Assembly: GCF_025398155.2 (NCBI RefSeq)
Contig: NZ_CP104562.2
Coordinates: 5,952,001 to 6,016,000 of the forward strand
DNA length: 64,000 nt
From: Roseateles amylovorans
Lineage (GTDB): Bacteria; Pseudomonadota; Gammaproteobacteria; Burkholderiales; Burkholderiaceae_C
Direction of reading: 5' to 3'
Part shown: piece by piece, positions 9,807 through 18,342 of the stretch
Numbering within the stretch: position 1 is the first letter of the stretch
Layout of the letters: each line of letters opens with the position of its first letter
The notes under the pieces: model-generated
Seen by the model: only the letters and a program-made list of their open reading frames with translations
Database searches by the model: none
What the model was told of the DNA's origin: nothing
Position numbers and translations under genes: made by a program

Positions 9807-10738
9807 GCGGTCTCCAGGGATGACGGGGAGGCGGCGCGGGTCCAGTAGTCCGCACTGCCGTAGTGTTCTTTCAGAAAGTCTATCCACAGCCGAACACGCA
9901 GCGGCAGGTGTTTGCGCTGGGGCAGCACACCGAAGATGCCATTCGGCGGCGCGGCAAAGTCATCCAGCACGCTCACCAGATGCCCGGCGCGCAAGTCCGA
10001 CGCCACCTCCCAGGTGCTGCGCCAGGCCAGCCCCAACCCTTGTCGGCACCAGTCATGCAGCACCTGCCCGTCGCTGCAGTCCAGGCGACCGCCGGGGCGC
10101 AGGTGCTGGACCTCGCCGTCGACACGAAACGCCCAGCCGCGGGTCTGGCTGGCGTCCGAGCTGAGGGTCAGGCATTCATGGCGCATCAGCTCCGACGGAT
10201 GTTGCGGTGTACCGGCCCGCTGGAGGTAGGCCGGCGCCGCCACGCACAGGCGCCGGTTGTCGGCCAGCCGCATGCTGATCAGGCTGGAATCGCTCAGGTC
10301 ACCCACACGCACCGCGCAGTCGAAGCCCTCATTCACGATGTCGACCACGCGGTCGCTCAGATTGAGGGACACGCTCACATCGGGATGCCGGGCCAGGAAC
10401 AGCGGCACCAGCGGCGCCACATGGCGGCGACCGAATCCGGCCGGTGCGGTGATCCGCAGATGGCCGCTGGCCTTGATGCCGCCCGCGCTGACGCTGGCCT
10501 CCGCGTTGTCGAATTCGACCAGCAGCCGCTGGCAGTCCTCGAGAAAGGCGCTGCCCTCATGCGTCAGGCTCAGCCGGCGGGTGGTGCGCAGCAGCAGCTT
10601 CACGCCGAGACGGGCCTCCAGTGCATCGATGCGGCGTCCCATCACCGCAGGGGCGACGCCCTCGGCCTGGGCGGCGGCGGTCAGGCTGCCCTTGGCGGCC
10701 ACCAGCACAAAGGACTCGATCTGTTTGAGGCGGTCCAT
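9803..10738 (-). CDS. LysR-family transcriptional regulator
   Basis: A 311-residue DNA-binding regulator. Residues 1-60 form the winged helix-turn-helix (MDRLKQIESFVLVAAKGSLTAAA ... VMGRRIDALEARLGVKLLLRTTR). Residues 90-300 form the periplasmic-binding-protein-like effector domain of the CrgA/DmlR-like subgroup (GHLRITAPAGFGRRHVAPLV). It is the first gene of a two-gene unit with the DUF2214 protein and is divergent from malate synthase G. LysR proteins often control the divergent gene or themselves, so glcB or the membrane protein are candidate targets, but this is inference. Confidence 0.92.
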   Translation of the reverse strand: MDRLKQIESFVLVAAKGSLTAAAQAEGVAPAVMGRRIDALEARLGVKLLLRTTRRLSLTHEGSAFLEDCQRLLVEFDNAEASVSAGGIKASGHLRITAPAGFGRRHVAPLVPLFLARHPDVSVSLNLSDRVVDIVNEGFDCAVRVGDLSDSSLISMRLADNRRLCVAAPAYLQRAGTPQHPSELMRHECLTLSSDASQTRGWAFRVDGEVQHLRPGGRLDCSDGQVLHDWCRQGLGLAWRSTWEVASDLRAGHLVSVLDDFAAPPNGIFGVLPQRKHLPLRVRLWIDFLKEHYGSADYWTRAASPSSLETA

Positions 10739-10758
10739 GGCTGGCGATTGTTGGACCG

Positions 10759-10776
10759 TTGCACCGTTTGGCGCAA
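10759..10776. promoter_or_regulatory. Candidate LysR-type operator (imperfect dyad)
   Basis: The dyad TTGC-N10-GCAA lies 21 bp upstream of the LysR start codon, in the region between that gene and glcB. Its spacing fits the T-N11-A pattern expected of LysR-type boxes, and its position would suit autoregulation. A dyad this short can occur by chance. Confidence 0.3.
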
Positions 10777-10909
10777 TGAATGAGGCGCCGCTTCGTTGTT
10801 ATTTGTGCAAAAAAGTCAGGGATCTTCCACGCCGGCCATGCGCAATCGACCACGGCGGGTGGCCTACAGTTGGCTGGATTGAGATCGACATGCCGCCAGG
10901 AGACCCGTC

Positions 10910-13099
10910 ATGAGCGCACGCAGCCACCACCATCGCCTCCAGGTCGACGCCGACCTGGCCCGTTTCATCGAGATCGAGGCCCTGGCGGGCACCGGCATCG
11001 CCCCGGACGCCTTCTGGTCGGGCTTCGATGCGCTGGTGCATGACCTGGCCCCCAAGAACGCGGCCCTGCTGAAGGAACGCGATCGGCTGCAGACCGAGAT
11101 CGATGCCTGGCACCGGAGCTTCCCCGGGCCGATCCAGGACATGGCCGCCTACCGCGACTTCCTGAGCCGCATCGGCTACCTGGTGCCCACGCCGGCCGAT
11201 CCGAAGGCCACCACCACGCAGGTTGATGCCGAGCTGGCCGTTCAGGCCGGACCGCAACTGGTGGTGCCCATCCTCAATGCGCGCTACGCCTTGAATGCCG
11301 CCAATGCCCGCTGGGGCTCGCTGTACGACGCGCTCTACGGCACCGATGTGATTCCCGAGGCCGATGGCGCGGAACGTTCGGGCGCCTACAACCCGGTGCG
11401 CGGCGCCAAGGTGATCGCCTTCGCCCGACAGGTGCTGGATCAGGCTGCGCCGCTCCAAGGCGCCTCGCACGCCGACGCTGCGGGCTATCGGGTGCAGGAG
11501 GGTCAGCTCACCGTGACGCTTCGGGACGGCCGCATGGTGGGTCTGGCCGACACGTCGCAATTCGTCGGCTTTCTGGGTGAGGCGTCGGCGCCGGGCGCAT
11601 TGCTGCTGCGCCATCACGGGCTGCACATCGAGATCCAGATCGACCGCGCATCGGCCATCGGCAAGACCGACGCGGCCGGGGTGTCCGACCTGCTGATGGA
11701 GGCGGCGCTTTCCACCATCCTGGACCTGGAAGACTCCATCGCCGCGGTCGATGCGCAAGACAAGCTGCTGGCCTATCGCAATTGGCTGGGCATTCTGCGC
11801 GGCACGCTGACGGAGGAGGTGGCCAAGGGCGGCAAGACCATCGTCCGTCGACTGAATCCAGACCGCCGTTATCAGGGGCCGACCGGCGGCGAAGTCGTGC
11901 TGCCGGGACGCTCGCTGCTGTTCGTGCGCAATGTCGGCCACCTGATGACCAACCCCGCCATCCTGATGGACGGCGGCCATGAGATCCCGGAAGGGATCAT
12001 GGACGCGGTCATCACCACGCTGATCGCGTTGCATGACCTGCGGCAGCTGTCGGGCTCGGGCCTGCGCAATTCGCGTCAGGGTTCGATCTACATCGTCAAA
12101 CCCAAGATGCATGGCCCGGCGGAAGTGGGCTTTGCCAGCGAGCTGTTCGGCCGCGTCGAGCAATTGCTGGGACTGCCCGCTTCCACCGTCAAGCTGGGCA
12201 TCATGGACGAGGAGCGCCGCACCAGCGTCAACCTGGCGGCCTGCATCGCTGCGGCGCGAAGCCGGGTGGCCTTCATCAACACCGGCTTCCTGGACCGCAC
12301 CGGCGACGAGATGCACACCGCCATGCTGGCCGGCCCGATGCTGCGCAAGGGCGACATGAAATCCAGCGCCTGGATCCAGGCCTATGAGCGCAACAACGTG
12401 CTGGTGGGACTCTCCGCCGGCCTGCGTGGACGGGCGCAGATCGGCAAGGGCATGTGGGCCATGCCGGACCTGATGGGCGCGATGTTGGCTCAGAAGATCG
12501 CCCATCCGCAGGCGGGCGCCAACACCGCCTGGGTGCCCAGCCCGACCGCTGCCACCCTGCATGCCCTGCACTACCACCAGGTCCATGTGGCGGAGGTTCA
12601 GCAGCGGATCGAGGCCGAGGCGCCGCAGGTGGATCGGGACGACCTGCTGAACCGCCTGCTGACGATCCCCGTGGTCGACGCACCGAGCTGGACCGACACC
12701 GACAAGCAGCAGGAACTGGACAACAACATCCAGGGCATCCTCGGCTACGTGGTGCGCTGGGTCGATCAGGGCGTGGGCTGCTCCAAGGTGCCCGACATCA
12801 ACGGCGTTGGGCTGATGGAAGACCGCGCCACGCTGCGGATCTCCAGCCAGCACATTGCCAACTGGCTGCATCACGGCGTGGTCACGCGCGAGCAGGTGGT
12901 GGCCACCTTCGAGCGGATGGCGGCGGTCGTGGACGGCCAGAATGCCGGGGATCCGCTGTACCGACCGATGGCGGGCCATTTCGGCACCAGCATGGCCTAC
13001 CAGGCGGCGCTGGACCTGGTGTTCAAGGGACGCGAACAACCGAGCGGCTACACCGAGCCGCTGCTGCACGCCTGGCGCCGCAAGCTCAAGGGCACTTGA
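10910..13099 (+). CDS. glcB: Malate synthase G
   Basis: This enzyme condenses glyoxylate with acetyl-CoA to malate in the glyoxylate/glycolate pathway. The 729-residue length is exactly that of the G isoform. Visible marks include LEDSIAAVDAQDK, the substrate-loop region TGGEVVLPGRSLLFVRNVGHLM, GDEMHTAMLAGPMLRKGDMK, and the C-terminal HPQAGANTAWVPSPTAATLHALHYH block. The ATG at 10910 is preceded by AGGAG at a good distance. No glycolate oxidase genes adjoin it; its only neighbours are the divergent LysR regulator and a convergent ferritin-like gene. Confidence 0.96.
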   Translation: MSARSHHHRLQVDADLARFIEIEALAGTGIAPDAFWSGFDALVHDLAPKNAALLKERDRLQTEIDAWHRSFPGPIQDMAAYRDFLSRIGYLVPTPADPKATTTQVDAELAVQAGPQLVVPILNARYALNAANARWGSLYDALYGTDVIPEADGAERSGAYNPVRGAKVIAFARQVLDQAAPLQGASHADAAGYRVQEGQLTVTLRDGRMVGLADTSQFVGFLGEASAPGALLLRHHGLHIEIQIDRASAIGKTDAAGVSDLLMEAALSTILDLEDSIAAVDAQDKLLAYRNWLGILRGTLTEEVAKGGKTIVRRLNPDRRYQGPTGGEVVLPGRSLLFVRNVGHLMTNPAILMDGGHEIPEGIMDAVITTLIALHDLRQLSGSGLRNSRQGSIYIVKPKMHGPAEVGFASELFGRVEQLLGLPASTVKLGIMDEERRTSVNLAACIAAARSRVAFINTGFLDRTGDEMHTAMLAGPMLRKGDMKSSAWIQAYERNNVLVGLSAGLRGRAQIGKGMWAMPDLMGAMLAQKIAHPQAGANTAWVPSPTAATLHALHYHQVHVAEVQQRIEAEAPQVDRDDLLNRLLTIPVVDAPSWTDTDKQQELDNNIQGILGYVVRWVDQGVGCSKVPDINGVGLMEDRATLRISSQHIANWLHHGVVTREQVVATFERMAAVVDGQNAGDPLYRPMAGHFGTSMAYQAALDLVFKGREQPSGYTEPLLHAWRRKLKGT

Positions 13100-13171
13100 T
13101 CGATGGGGGTGTGCGGCGGCGGCCCGCCTGGCGCACCATCCACCGCCGCAACAATGCACGGCAAACCATGA

Positions 13172-13209
13172 AAAAACCGCCTGCCGGCTGAGCCGGACAG
13201 GCGGTTTTT
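13172..13209. terminator. Bidirectional intrinsic terminator between glcB and the ferritin-like gene
   Basis: AAAAACCGCCTG (13172-13183) pairs with CAGGCGGTTTTT (13198-13209), with CCGGC/GCCGG continuing the stem inside. A-rich and T-rich flanks make it a terminator on both strands, fitting its place between two convergent genes. Confidence 0.9.
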
Positions 13210-13293
13210 CTTGGCGTTGGCGAAGACGTCACGCCGTCCCGGAGCGGGGACGGCGAGGCGCTCAGTCGGCCGTCGGTGCCGGAGGCTTTTCGA

Positions 13294-14178
13294 TCAGCTC
13301 GCCTGCGGCGCGGTGCCGCCTGCCGGTGCGGCCTGGGCGGCGGCTTGCGCCACGCGCTGCGCCATTTCCTTGCGATAGCGATTGAGCTCCTGAACGCTGG
13401 CAAAGCTGCGTTCCATCAACAGGCTCATGTTGTGCAGGATGCGGTCGACGACCTTGTTTTCCCACACGCTGTCGAACTGGATCTGCTTGTCCAGCCAACG
13501 CTCCAGCCACTCCGGATCCGGCAGGCGGCTCTGGATGGTGTCGCGCGGGAACAGCTTGGCGTTCACATGCAGGTTGGTCGGGTGCAGCGCCTGAGCGGTG
13601 CGGCGGGCGCTGGCCATCAGCACGCCGACCTTGGTGAAGGCCGCCTTCGCCTCGTCGCCGAACTTGGTCATCGCGCGCTTCATGTAGCGCAGGTAGGCGC
13701 CGCCATGGCGGGCTTCGTCGCGCGAGAGCGTTTCGTAGATCGCCTTGATCACCGGCTCGGTGTGCCATTCGGCGGCACGGCGATACCAGTGGTTCAGACG
13801 GATCTCGCCGCAGAAGTGCAGCATCAGGGTTTCCAGCGCCGGGGCCGGATCGAATTCGAAGCGCACTTCATGCAGCTCGGCTTCGGTCGGGCACATGTCC
13901 GGACGGAAGCGGCGCAGGTACTCCATCAATACCAGCGAATGCTTCTGCTCTTCGAAGAACCACACGCTCATGAAGGCGGAGAAGTCGCTGTCGTCCTTGT
14001 TGTCGCGCAGGAACATCTCGGTGGCCGGCAGGGCCGACCACTCGGTGATGGCGTTCATCTTGATGGTGCGCGCCTGGTCATCCGTGAGCTTGGACCCGTC
14101 GAACTTGTCCCAGGGGATGTCCGTATCCATGTTCCAGCGCACGGCTTCGAGTTGCTTGAAGAGTTCGGGGTAAAGCAT
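13294..14178 (-). CDS. Ferritin-like diiron-site protein (acyl-ACP desaturase-like fold)
   Basis: A 294-residue protein of the ferritin-like superfamily, all-helical, with two E-x-x-H iron-binding motifs: E77-Q-K-H80 within FFEEQKH and E155-A-R-H158 within SRDEARHGG. Further glutamates at E46 (ITEW) and E125 (CGEI) are well placed as the other iron ligands, so a di-iron oxygenase or oxidase site looks intact. The last ~20 residues are Ala/Pro-rich. Related proteins are annotated only as ferritin-like; the substrate is unknown. It is a single-gene unit, convergent with glcB. Confidence 0.8.
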   Translation of the reverse strand: MLYPELFKQLEAVRWNMDTDIPWDKFDGSKLTDDQARTIKMNAITEWSALPATEMFLRDNKDDSDFSAFMSVWFFEEQKHSLVLMEYLRRFRPDMCPTEAELHEVRFEFDPAPALETLMLHFCGEIRLNHWYRRAAEWHTEPVIKAIYETLSRDEARHGGAYLRYMKRAMTKFGDEAKAAFTKVGVLMASARRTAQALHPTNLHVNAKLFPRDTIQSRLPDPEWLERWLDKQIQFDSVWENKVVDRILHNMSLLMERSFASVQELNRYRKEMAQRVAQAAAQAAPAGGTAPQAS

Positions 14179-14285
14179 GACGCGTCCTCGGTAATGCGAA
14201 CGATTCTAAACGGGTGATGATGACAATCCCTTACGGCGGACCTTCTGGCCTAATGCGACATCCCGTAAAACCAGGAGCTTTCCTC

Positions 14286-14870
14286 ATGTTTTCACAAGGT
14301 CTGCGCACCCGCATGCGCCGCGTTCTGATGATTGCCACGCTGCTGGCGGCGCCCTTTGGCGCGCAGGCCGCGGCGAGTTGTCCGGATCTGCTGCAACGCG
14401 ACATGCCGCGCTTGCAGGATGAAAAGCCTCAGGCACTGTGCCAGTACGCCGGCAAGGTAGTGTTGGTGGTGAACACGGCCAGCTTCTGTGGTTATACGCC
14501 GCAATACAAGGCCTTGGAGGCGGTATCGGCCAAATACGCGGACAAGGGTCTGGTGGTGCTGGGTTTCCCTTCAGGTGACTTCGGTAATCAGGAATACGGC
14601 AGCAACAAGGAGATCGCTGAATTCTGCGAGAACACCTTCAATGTGAAGTTCCCGATGTTCAGCAAGAGCAGCGTGTCCGCAGGCAAGACCGACCTGAACC
14701 CGCTGTTCGCGGATCTGGCCAAGCGCACCGGTCAGTCACCGAAGTGGAACTTCCACAAATACCTCATCTCGCGATCCGGCAAGGAAGTGATGAGCTTCGC
14801 TTCCGGCGTCAGCCCGGACAGCCCGCATTTCTCCCAGGCGCTGGATCGTCTGCTGGCACAACAACCTTGA
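14286..14870 (+). CDS. Exported glutathione peroxidase family protein
   Basis: A 194-residue thiol peroxidase. Residues 1-29 are a signal peptide with an arginine-rich start (RTRMRR) and an AAPFGAQAAA cleavage region, so it should act in the periplasm. The catalytic cysteine is C68 in VNTASFCGYTPQY, followed by the family blocks VVLGFPSGDFGNQEYGS and WNFHKYLISRSGK. The residue is Cys, not selenocysteine. In most bacterial members the reductant is thioredoxin-like rather than glutathione. The ATG at 14286 is set by AGGAG at 14273-14277. Confidence 0.9.
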   Translation: MFSQGLRTRMRRVLMIATLLAAPFGAQAAASCPDLLQRDMPRLQDEKPQALCQYAGKVVLVVNTASFCGYTPQYKALEAVSAKYADKGLVVLGFPSGDFGNQEYGSNKEIAEFCENTFNVKFPMFSKSSVSAGKTDLNPLFADLAKRTGQSPKWNFHKYLISRSGKEVMSFASGVSPDSPHFSQALDRLLAQQP

Positions 14871-14880
14871 GCCCCGGCTC

Positions 14881-14906
14881 GACCCGTCGGCGACTGCCGA
14901 CGGGTC
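14881..14906 (+). terminator. Hairpin after the glutathione peroxidase gene
   Basis: GACCCGTCGGC (14881-14891) and GCCGACGGGTC (14896-14906) form an 11-bp perfect stem with a 4-base loop, 11 bp after the stop codon. No T-run follows, so termination would be weak or the hairpin may only protect the mRNA end. Confidence 0.55.
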
Positions 14907-15204
14907 ACCTCGAGATCGCTCTGGACAACCCCTCCATGGGCAATCCGCGCGCCTGTCGCGAAGGGCTCAAGAACTGTCCCGGCTAGCCGGTACACCAGTG
15001 ACACTTGCTCACTTTTTCATCCCGATTCGGGGTGACAAGGACCGCATTGCACTGCACTATTGTCATCAGTCCACCGCACACCTGAGGGGGCTAGCCACCA
15101 TCTCGCACGGTCCGCGTGCAGATGCGTTGACCCCGCCGGTGCGCAGTCCGAAGATGAAAACCGAGGACATTCGAGGGTTTCCACCAATCCCGCGCTGATC
15201 GGAG

Positions 15205-15365
15205 TAAAGTCAGCACAGCATTTCAGCCGCAAGACCTGCTTTTCATTAAGCTGCAATCCCGAGGCCTTTCTCCTCCTCCTCCCTCCCTCCCTCGTTGGCC
15301 ACGGGGCGTCTTGAGGCTTCTTTTCTTCCCAGGGCTTCCGCAAACGCGGAAGCCCTTTGTTTTTG
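15205..15365 (+). ncRNA. Candidate small RNA with anti-Shine-Dalgarno loop
   Basis: A stem (CCCG-A-GGCC at 15258-15266 with GGCC-A-CGGG at 15297-15305) encloses a 30-nt loop that is almost wholly C and T, with repeated CCTCC units able to pair with ribosome-binding sites. About 25 nt later comes a strong intrinsic terminator. The 5' end is not defined; TAAAGT at 15205-15210 is a possible -10 box. The same design occurs at 39596-39680. Confidence 0.5.
15331..15365 (+). terminator. Intrinsic terminator of the candidate small RNA
   Basis: AGGGCTTCCGC (15331-15341) pairs with GCGGAAGCCCT (15346-15356) across an AAAC loop and is followed by TTGTTTTTG. The T-run is on the plus strand, although the nearest downstream gene (corA) is on the minus strand, which implies a plus-strand transcript from the gap. 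Confidence 0.88.
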
Positions 15366-15559
15366 CGCAGGCGCCTGGCAGCCCGGCATGCGACGCGGCT
15401 CTGCCCACACCCGTACAGTTCATTGATGCGGGCGAAACGGGCAAGGAGGAAGAGCCCGCCGCTGAGGGCGCAGGCAGATGCGGTCACCCCCGCAGACGCA
15501 GAAGCCCCGTCAGGCGACGATGCGGGGACGACGCGGGACCAGGTTCGCCCGCAGACGCG

Positions 15560-16549
15560 TCAGGCCAGCCAGCCCTTGCGTCGGAAGTAGACGAAGGGGG
15601 CCACCACCGACGCCGCCATCAGGCACAGCGCAAACGGATAGCCGTACTGCCACTCCACTTCGGGCATGAATCGGAAGTTCATGCCGTAGACGCTGGCGAT
15701 CAAGGTCGGCGGCAGCAAGGCGACGCTGGCCACCGAGAAGATCTTGATGATCTTGTTCTGGTTGATGTTGATGAAGCCGACGGTGGCATCCATCAGGAAG
15801 TTGATCTTGTCGAAGAGGAACGCCGTGTGCGAGTCGAGGGAGTCGATGTCGCGCAGGATCTGCCGCGATTCCTCGAACTGCTCCGCATTCAGCATGCGGC
15901 TGCGCATCATGAAGCTGACCGCGCGGCGGGTGTCCATCACATTGCGACGGATCCGGCCGTTCAAGTCCTCCTCGCGGGCGATGGCGGCGAGCACCTCGCC
16001 CGCCTCGGTGTCGTTCACATCCTTCTTCAGGACCCGCTCGCTGACCTTTTCCAGGTTGTCATAGATGCCCTCCAACACGTCGGCCGAATACTCCGCATCA
16101 GCGTCATAGAGCTTGAGCAGCACGTCCTTGGCATCCTCAATCAGCGCCGGGATGCGCCGGGCGCGAAGGCGCAGCAGCCGGAACACCGGCAGGTCCTCGT
16201 TGTGGATCGAGAACAGCACGTTGTTGAGCAGGATGAACGCCACCCGCACATTGCGCGGCGCGTCCATGTCGTCGATCAGGAAGTCCGAGCGGATGTGCAG
16301 TTCGCCGTTGTCCTCTTCATAAAACCGGGCGGACTCTTCCAGGTCTTCATCGACGATGTTTTCGGGAATCACCAGGCCGAAGCGCTGACGGATCCAGTCC
16401 TTCTCCTCGGCGCTTGGCGACTCCAGGTCCACCCAGATCGGCTGCCGCTCCGCACCCACGAGCAAGGCCAGGTCGGCGGCGGTGGAGATCTCTTCTTGAA
16501 CCATGCCGCCCTTCAGGCGGCCGTTGTCCAGGGTGAAAACATTCAGCAT
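15560..16549 (-). CDS. corA: CorA-family magnesium/cobalt transporter
   Basis: A 329-residue channel subunit that would form homopentamers carrying Mg2+ into the cell. The large cytoplasmic N-terminal domain (1-265) ends in the long helix leading to two membrane helices (about 268-288 and 298-318). The signature loop is YGMNF, directly after helix 1 (VALLPPTLIASVYGMNFRFMPE), and the C terminus has the usual basic cluster (RRKGW). The ATG at 16549 gives the standard length. It is a single-gene unit. Confidence 0.94.
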   Translation of the reverse strand: MLNVFTLDNGRLKGGMVQEEISTAADLALLVGAERQPIWVDLESPSAEEKDWIRQRFGLVIPENIVDEDLEESARFYEEDNGELHIRSDFLIDDMDAPRNVRVAFILLNNVLFSIHNEDLPVFRLLRLRARRIPALIEDAKDVLLKLYDADAEYSADVLEGIYDNLEKVSERVLKKDVNDTEAGEVLAAIAREEDLNGRIRRNVMDTRRAVSFMMRSRMLNAEQFEESRQILRDIDSLDSHTAFLFDKINFLMDATVGFININQNKIIKIFSVASVALLPPTLIASVYGMNFRFMPEVEWQYGYPFALCLMAASVVAPFVYFRRKGWLA

Positions 16550-17588
16550 GCAGGTCCTTCATCAGCCGCGAGCCAGCTCGCGCAAGGGCGAACGCTCGGG
16601 CATGACAGCGCGTGGAGGCGGGTGGAGCGCGTCGACGCAAGTTTCTAGAGCAAGGACGGCCTGAGCGGGCAGAGGCGTCCGGAGGGGCTTTGAAGGGGGC
16701 CCGTCTCACTCCGGACAAGCGGCGCGGCGGCGGCGATCGGCAGGGCGGCGACCACTTCGCGGTGGGCGCCGGGTATCGACGGACGGTTCAGCTGCGGCGG
16801 ATTGACGCTGGAGTGGACGGCCACAGAGAGTGGTCGCTGTCCAAGTGGGACTCCAGTAATCGGGACGCGGAATTATCACATCGCGCCATCGTCGCCAGCA
16901 AGCACGGCCCCTGCCGCGCAACATCCGCCATTCCAGCACGGCTCGACGTGATCGGCAAGACAGTGATATTCACCCCCAAACCTTGCTTTTGTTGGCTTGT
17001 GTTCGGTGCCGAACGCGCGCAGACTGGATTTGTCCAGGCCCAGTCCGCATCGGTTTCGGATCCGCAGACGTCCCGGAGATCCTCGTCGCCATCGCTGTTG
17101 TGGCCGGCGCCGAGGGCCACCCGGCACCGATGGCGCCCGCACCGGTTCCCGTCACGGTGAGGCGATGCGGCTGGCACGACAAAGGTCAACATCCGGTGCA
17201 AGGCCGACCCGGCCGAGCCAGGATCAGGTTCAAGCGACGTGCAGACTGAAGTACAAGATGACGAGCAATCTGAAGTACGCCCTGAAGCCCAGCGCCCCGT
17301 CCACGGTGCGATCCGTGTCGAGCGCCGTTGCTGCCTCCCCTGATCGAGCCCATCCCTTCCCCCGCATCCCGCCTCCGGCAGCGATGCGGCCGTGTCCGAA
17401 CTCAACGATCCGCTACATCGCATCCCCGCTCTGACGGCACCGTCATTTCCAGTTCCCCACTCACCGGCCTCAACGGCCCGCATCCTTCCGACACCACACA
17501 TCCATCCCTCCCCCTCGTACCTCGAAGTCCCCAGCAGCGCCTTGCGCGCCAGCTGTTTTCCGATCAAGCCCTTGTGAAAGGAGGCTTT
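16550..17588. other. 1.04-kb region without a recognisable gene
   Basis: This is the longest stretch in the window without a recognisable gene. Open frames on both strands (the longest, 444 codons on the minus strand, would also cover hpf) have the composition of shadows, rich in Arg/Pro/Ser and lacking any family motif. A possible corA promoter lies at 16872-16901, and the hpf ribosome-binding site at the right end. The segment 16940-17260 has somewhat lower GC but nothing I recognise. Confidence 0.55.
16872..16901 (-). promoter_or_regulatory. Candidate promoter upstream of corA
   Basis: On the minus strand TTGCTG and GATAAT are separated by 18 bp. GATAAT matches five of six -10 consensus bases. 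It lies about 320 bp upstream of corA, a long leader, so the assignment is tentative. Confidence 0.3.
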
Positions 17589-17927
17589 ATGAACCTGACC
17601 ATCAGCGGCCACCATCTCGAAGTGACTCAAGCATTGCGTGAGTACGTGCTGAACAAGCTCAGCCGGGTGATCCGACACTTTGACCAGGTCGTGGACGTCA
17701 ACGTCCTGCTCACGGTGGAAAAGCAAAAGGAGAAGGATCGACGCCAACGGGCCGAAGTGACCTTGCATGTGAAGGGACGGGAGATCTTTGTCGAACATTC
17801 GCACGGAGACCTCTACGCCGCCATCGACGAGTTGATGGACAAGCTGGATCGGCAGGTCTGCCGCCACAAGGATCGTGTGCAGAACCACCATCACACGTCG
17901 GCGAAGCGGCTGGACATCAGTCCTTGA
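17589..17927 (+). CDS. hpf: Ribosome hibernation promoting factor (short HPF / RaiA family)
   Basis: A 112-residue protein that binds the small ribosomal subunit in stationary phase and promotes dormant 100S ribosomes. The start MNLTISGHHLEVTQALREYVLNK, the basic middle part (VEKQKEKDRRQRAEVTLHVKG) and the DLYAAIDELMDKLDRQ helix are typical. It is the short form without the C-terminal dimerisation domain of long HPF. AAAGGAGG at 17577-17584 decides the start. It comes before ptsN and hprK, but a terminator-like hairpin and a fresh promoter lie between, so it may form its own transcript. In many related bacteria it follows rpoN directly; here rpoN is elsewhere (46204). Confidence 0.93.
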   Translation: MNLTISGHHLEVTQALREYVLNKLSRVIRHFDQVVDVNVLLTVEKQKEKDRRQRAEVTLHVKGREIFVEHSHGDLYAAIDELMDKLDRQVCRHKDRVQNHHHTSAKRLDISP

Positions 17928-18126
17928 TCGCACCCACGGCGCGCACCCCATGACTCGCAACGCCCGCCACACCGTCACCAGCGCCTGCCGGCGTTGACGA
18001 TGTGTCGTCCGAGTCAGGTCGAAACGACCTGATGTGAGCTCAAGGGGGCGCCGGTTCGGAGCCCGCCCTGCCTGCGCCTCTGCGGACGGCCAGATCCCAG
18101 GGTTAACCCCGAACAACCCCACACCC

Positions 18127-18148
18127 AGCGGCCCTTGCGGCCGCTTTT
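18127..18148 (+). terminator. Probable intrinsic terminator after hpf
   Basis: AGCGGCC (18127-18133) pairs with GGCCGCT (18139-18145) across a 5-base loop and is followed by TTT G C TT. The stem is short but GC-only at its core. It lies 200 bp past hpf. Confidence 0.6.
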
Positions 18149-18248
18149 GCTTGGGATTACCCCGACCTGATGTTGCGATGCAGCACCAATGCCGAGGTTT
18201 TCACGAGGGTCGTCGCCGACGGCCTATCGCCGATGGCGACGGGCTTCC

Positions 18249-18254
18249 TATAAT
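18249..18254 (+). promoter_or_regulatory. Probable -10 box of ptsN
   Basis: A perfect TATAAT stands in very GC-rich surroundings. The sequence 17 bp upstream (ATCGCC) is a poor -35 match. Transcription would start near 18261, giving an ~80-base leader before the ptsN ATG at 18343. Confidence 0.5.
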
Positions 18255-18342
18255 CCTTGCCTTCACCATGGACCTGCGCGCCTTTCGGCCGGCAGGCAGC
18301 TTTTCCCAAGCCCTGCCAACCGCTCGATTGGCGCATTGCCCG

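Larger units (their letters stand above)
14871..15559. other. 689-bp intergenic region with hairpins and a candidate small RNA
   Basis: No protein gene is convincing here; a 66-codon frame from a GTG at 14998 has no recognisable features. The region holds a hairpin just after the peroxidase gene (14881-14906), a possible weak promoter (TTGACC at 15127-15132, GAAGAT at 15150-15155), and the candidate small RNA ending in the terminator at 15331-15365. The segment 15366-15559, 3' of corA, shows nothing. Confidence 0.6.
17928..18342. other. hpf-ptsN intergenic region
   Basis: The 415-bp gap contains no gene. It holds the hpf terminator (18127-18148) and the probable ptsN promoter around the perfect TATAAT at 18249-18254. 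Both argue that ptsN-hprK is a separate transcription unit from hpf. Confidence 0.6.

Noticed and set aside
10799..13159. Minus-strand open frame of 786 codons opposite malate synthase
   Set aside because: It is antisense to a complete glcB and has no motifs.
14998..15198. 66-codon plus-strand frame upstream of the candidate small RNA
   Set aside because: It has a GTG start, no ribosome-binding site and no recognisable features. It could be a leader peptide, but nothing supports it.
17168..17190. Possible sigma-54 promoter (TGGCAC) upstream of hpf
   Set aside because: The -12 element TTGC is missing at the required spacing, so only half the consensus is present.
16788..18122. Minus-strand open frame of 444 codons in the gene-poor 16.5-17.6 kb region
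   Set aside because: It runs antisense across hpf, which has a strong ribosome-binding site and a clear family match. The translated sequence resembles nothing and is Arg/Ser/Trp-rich.
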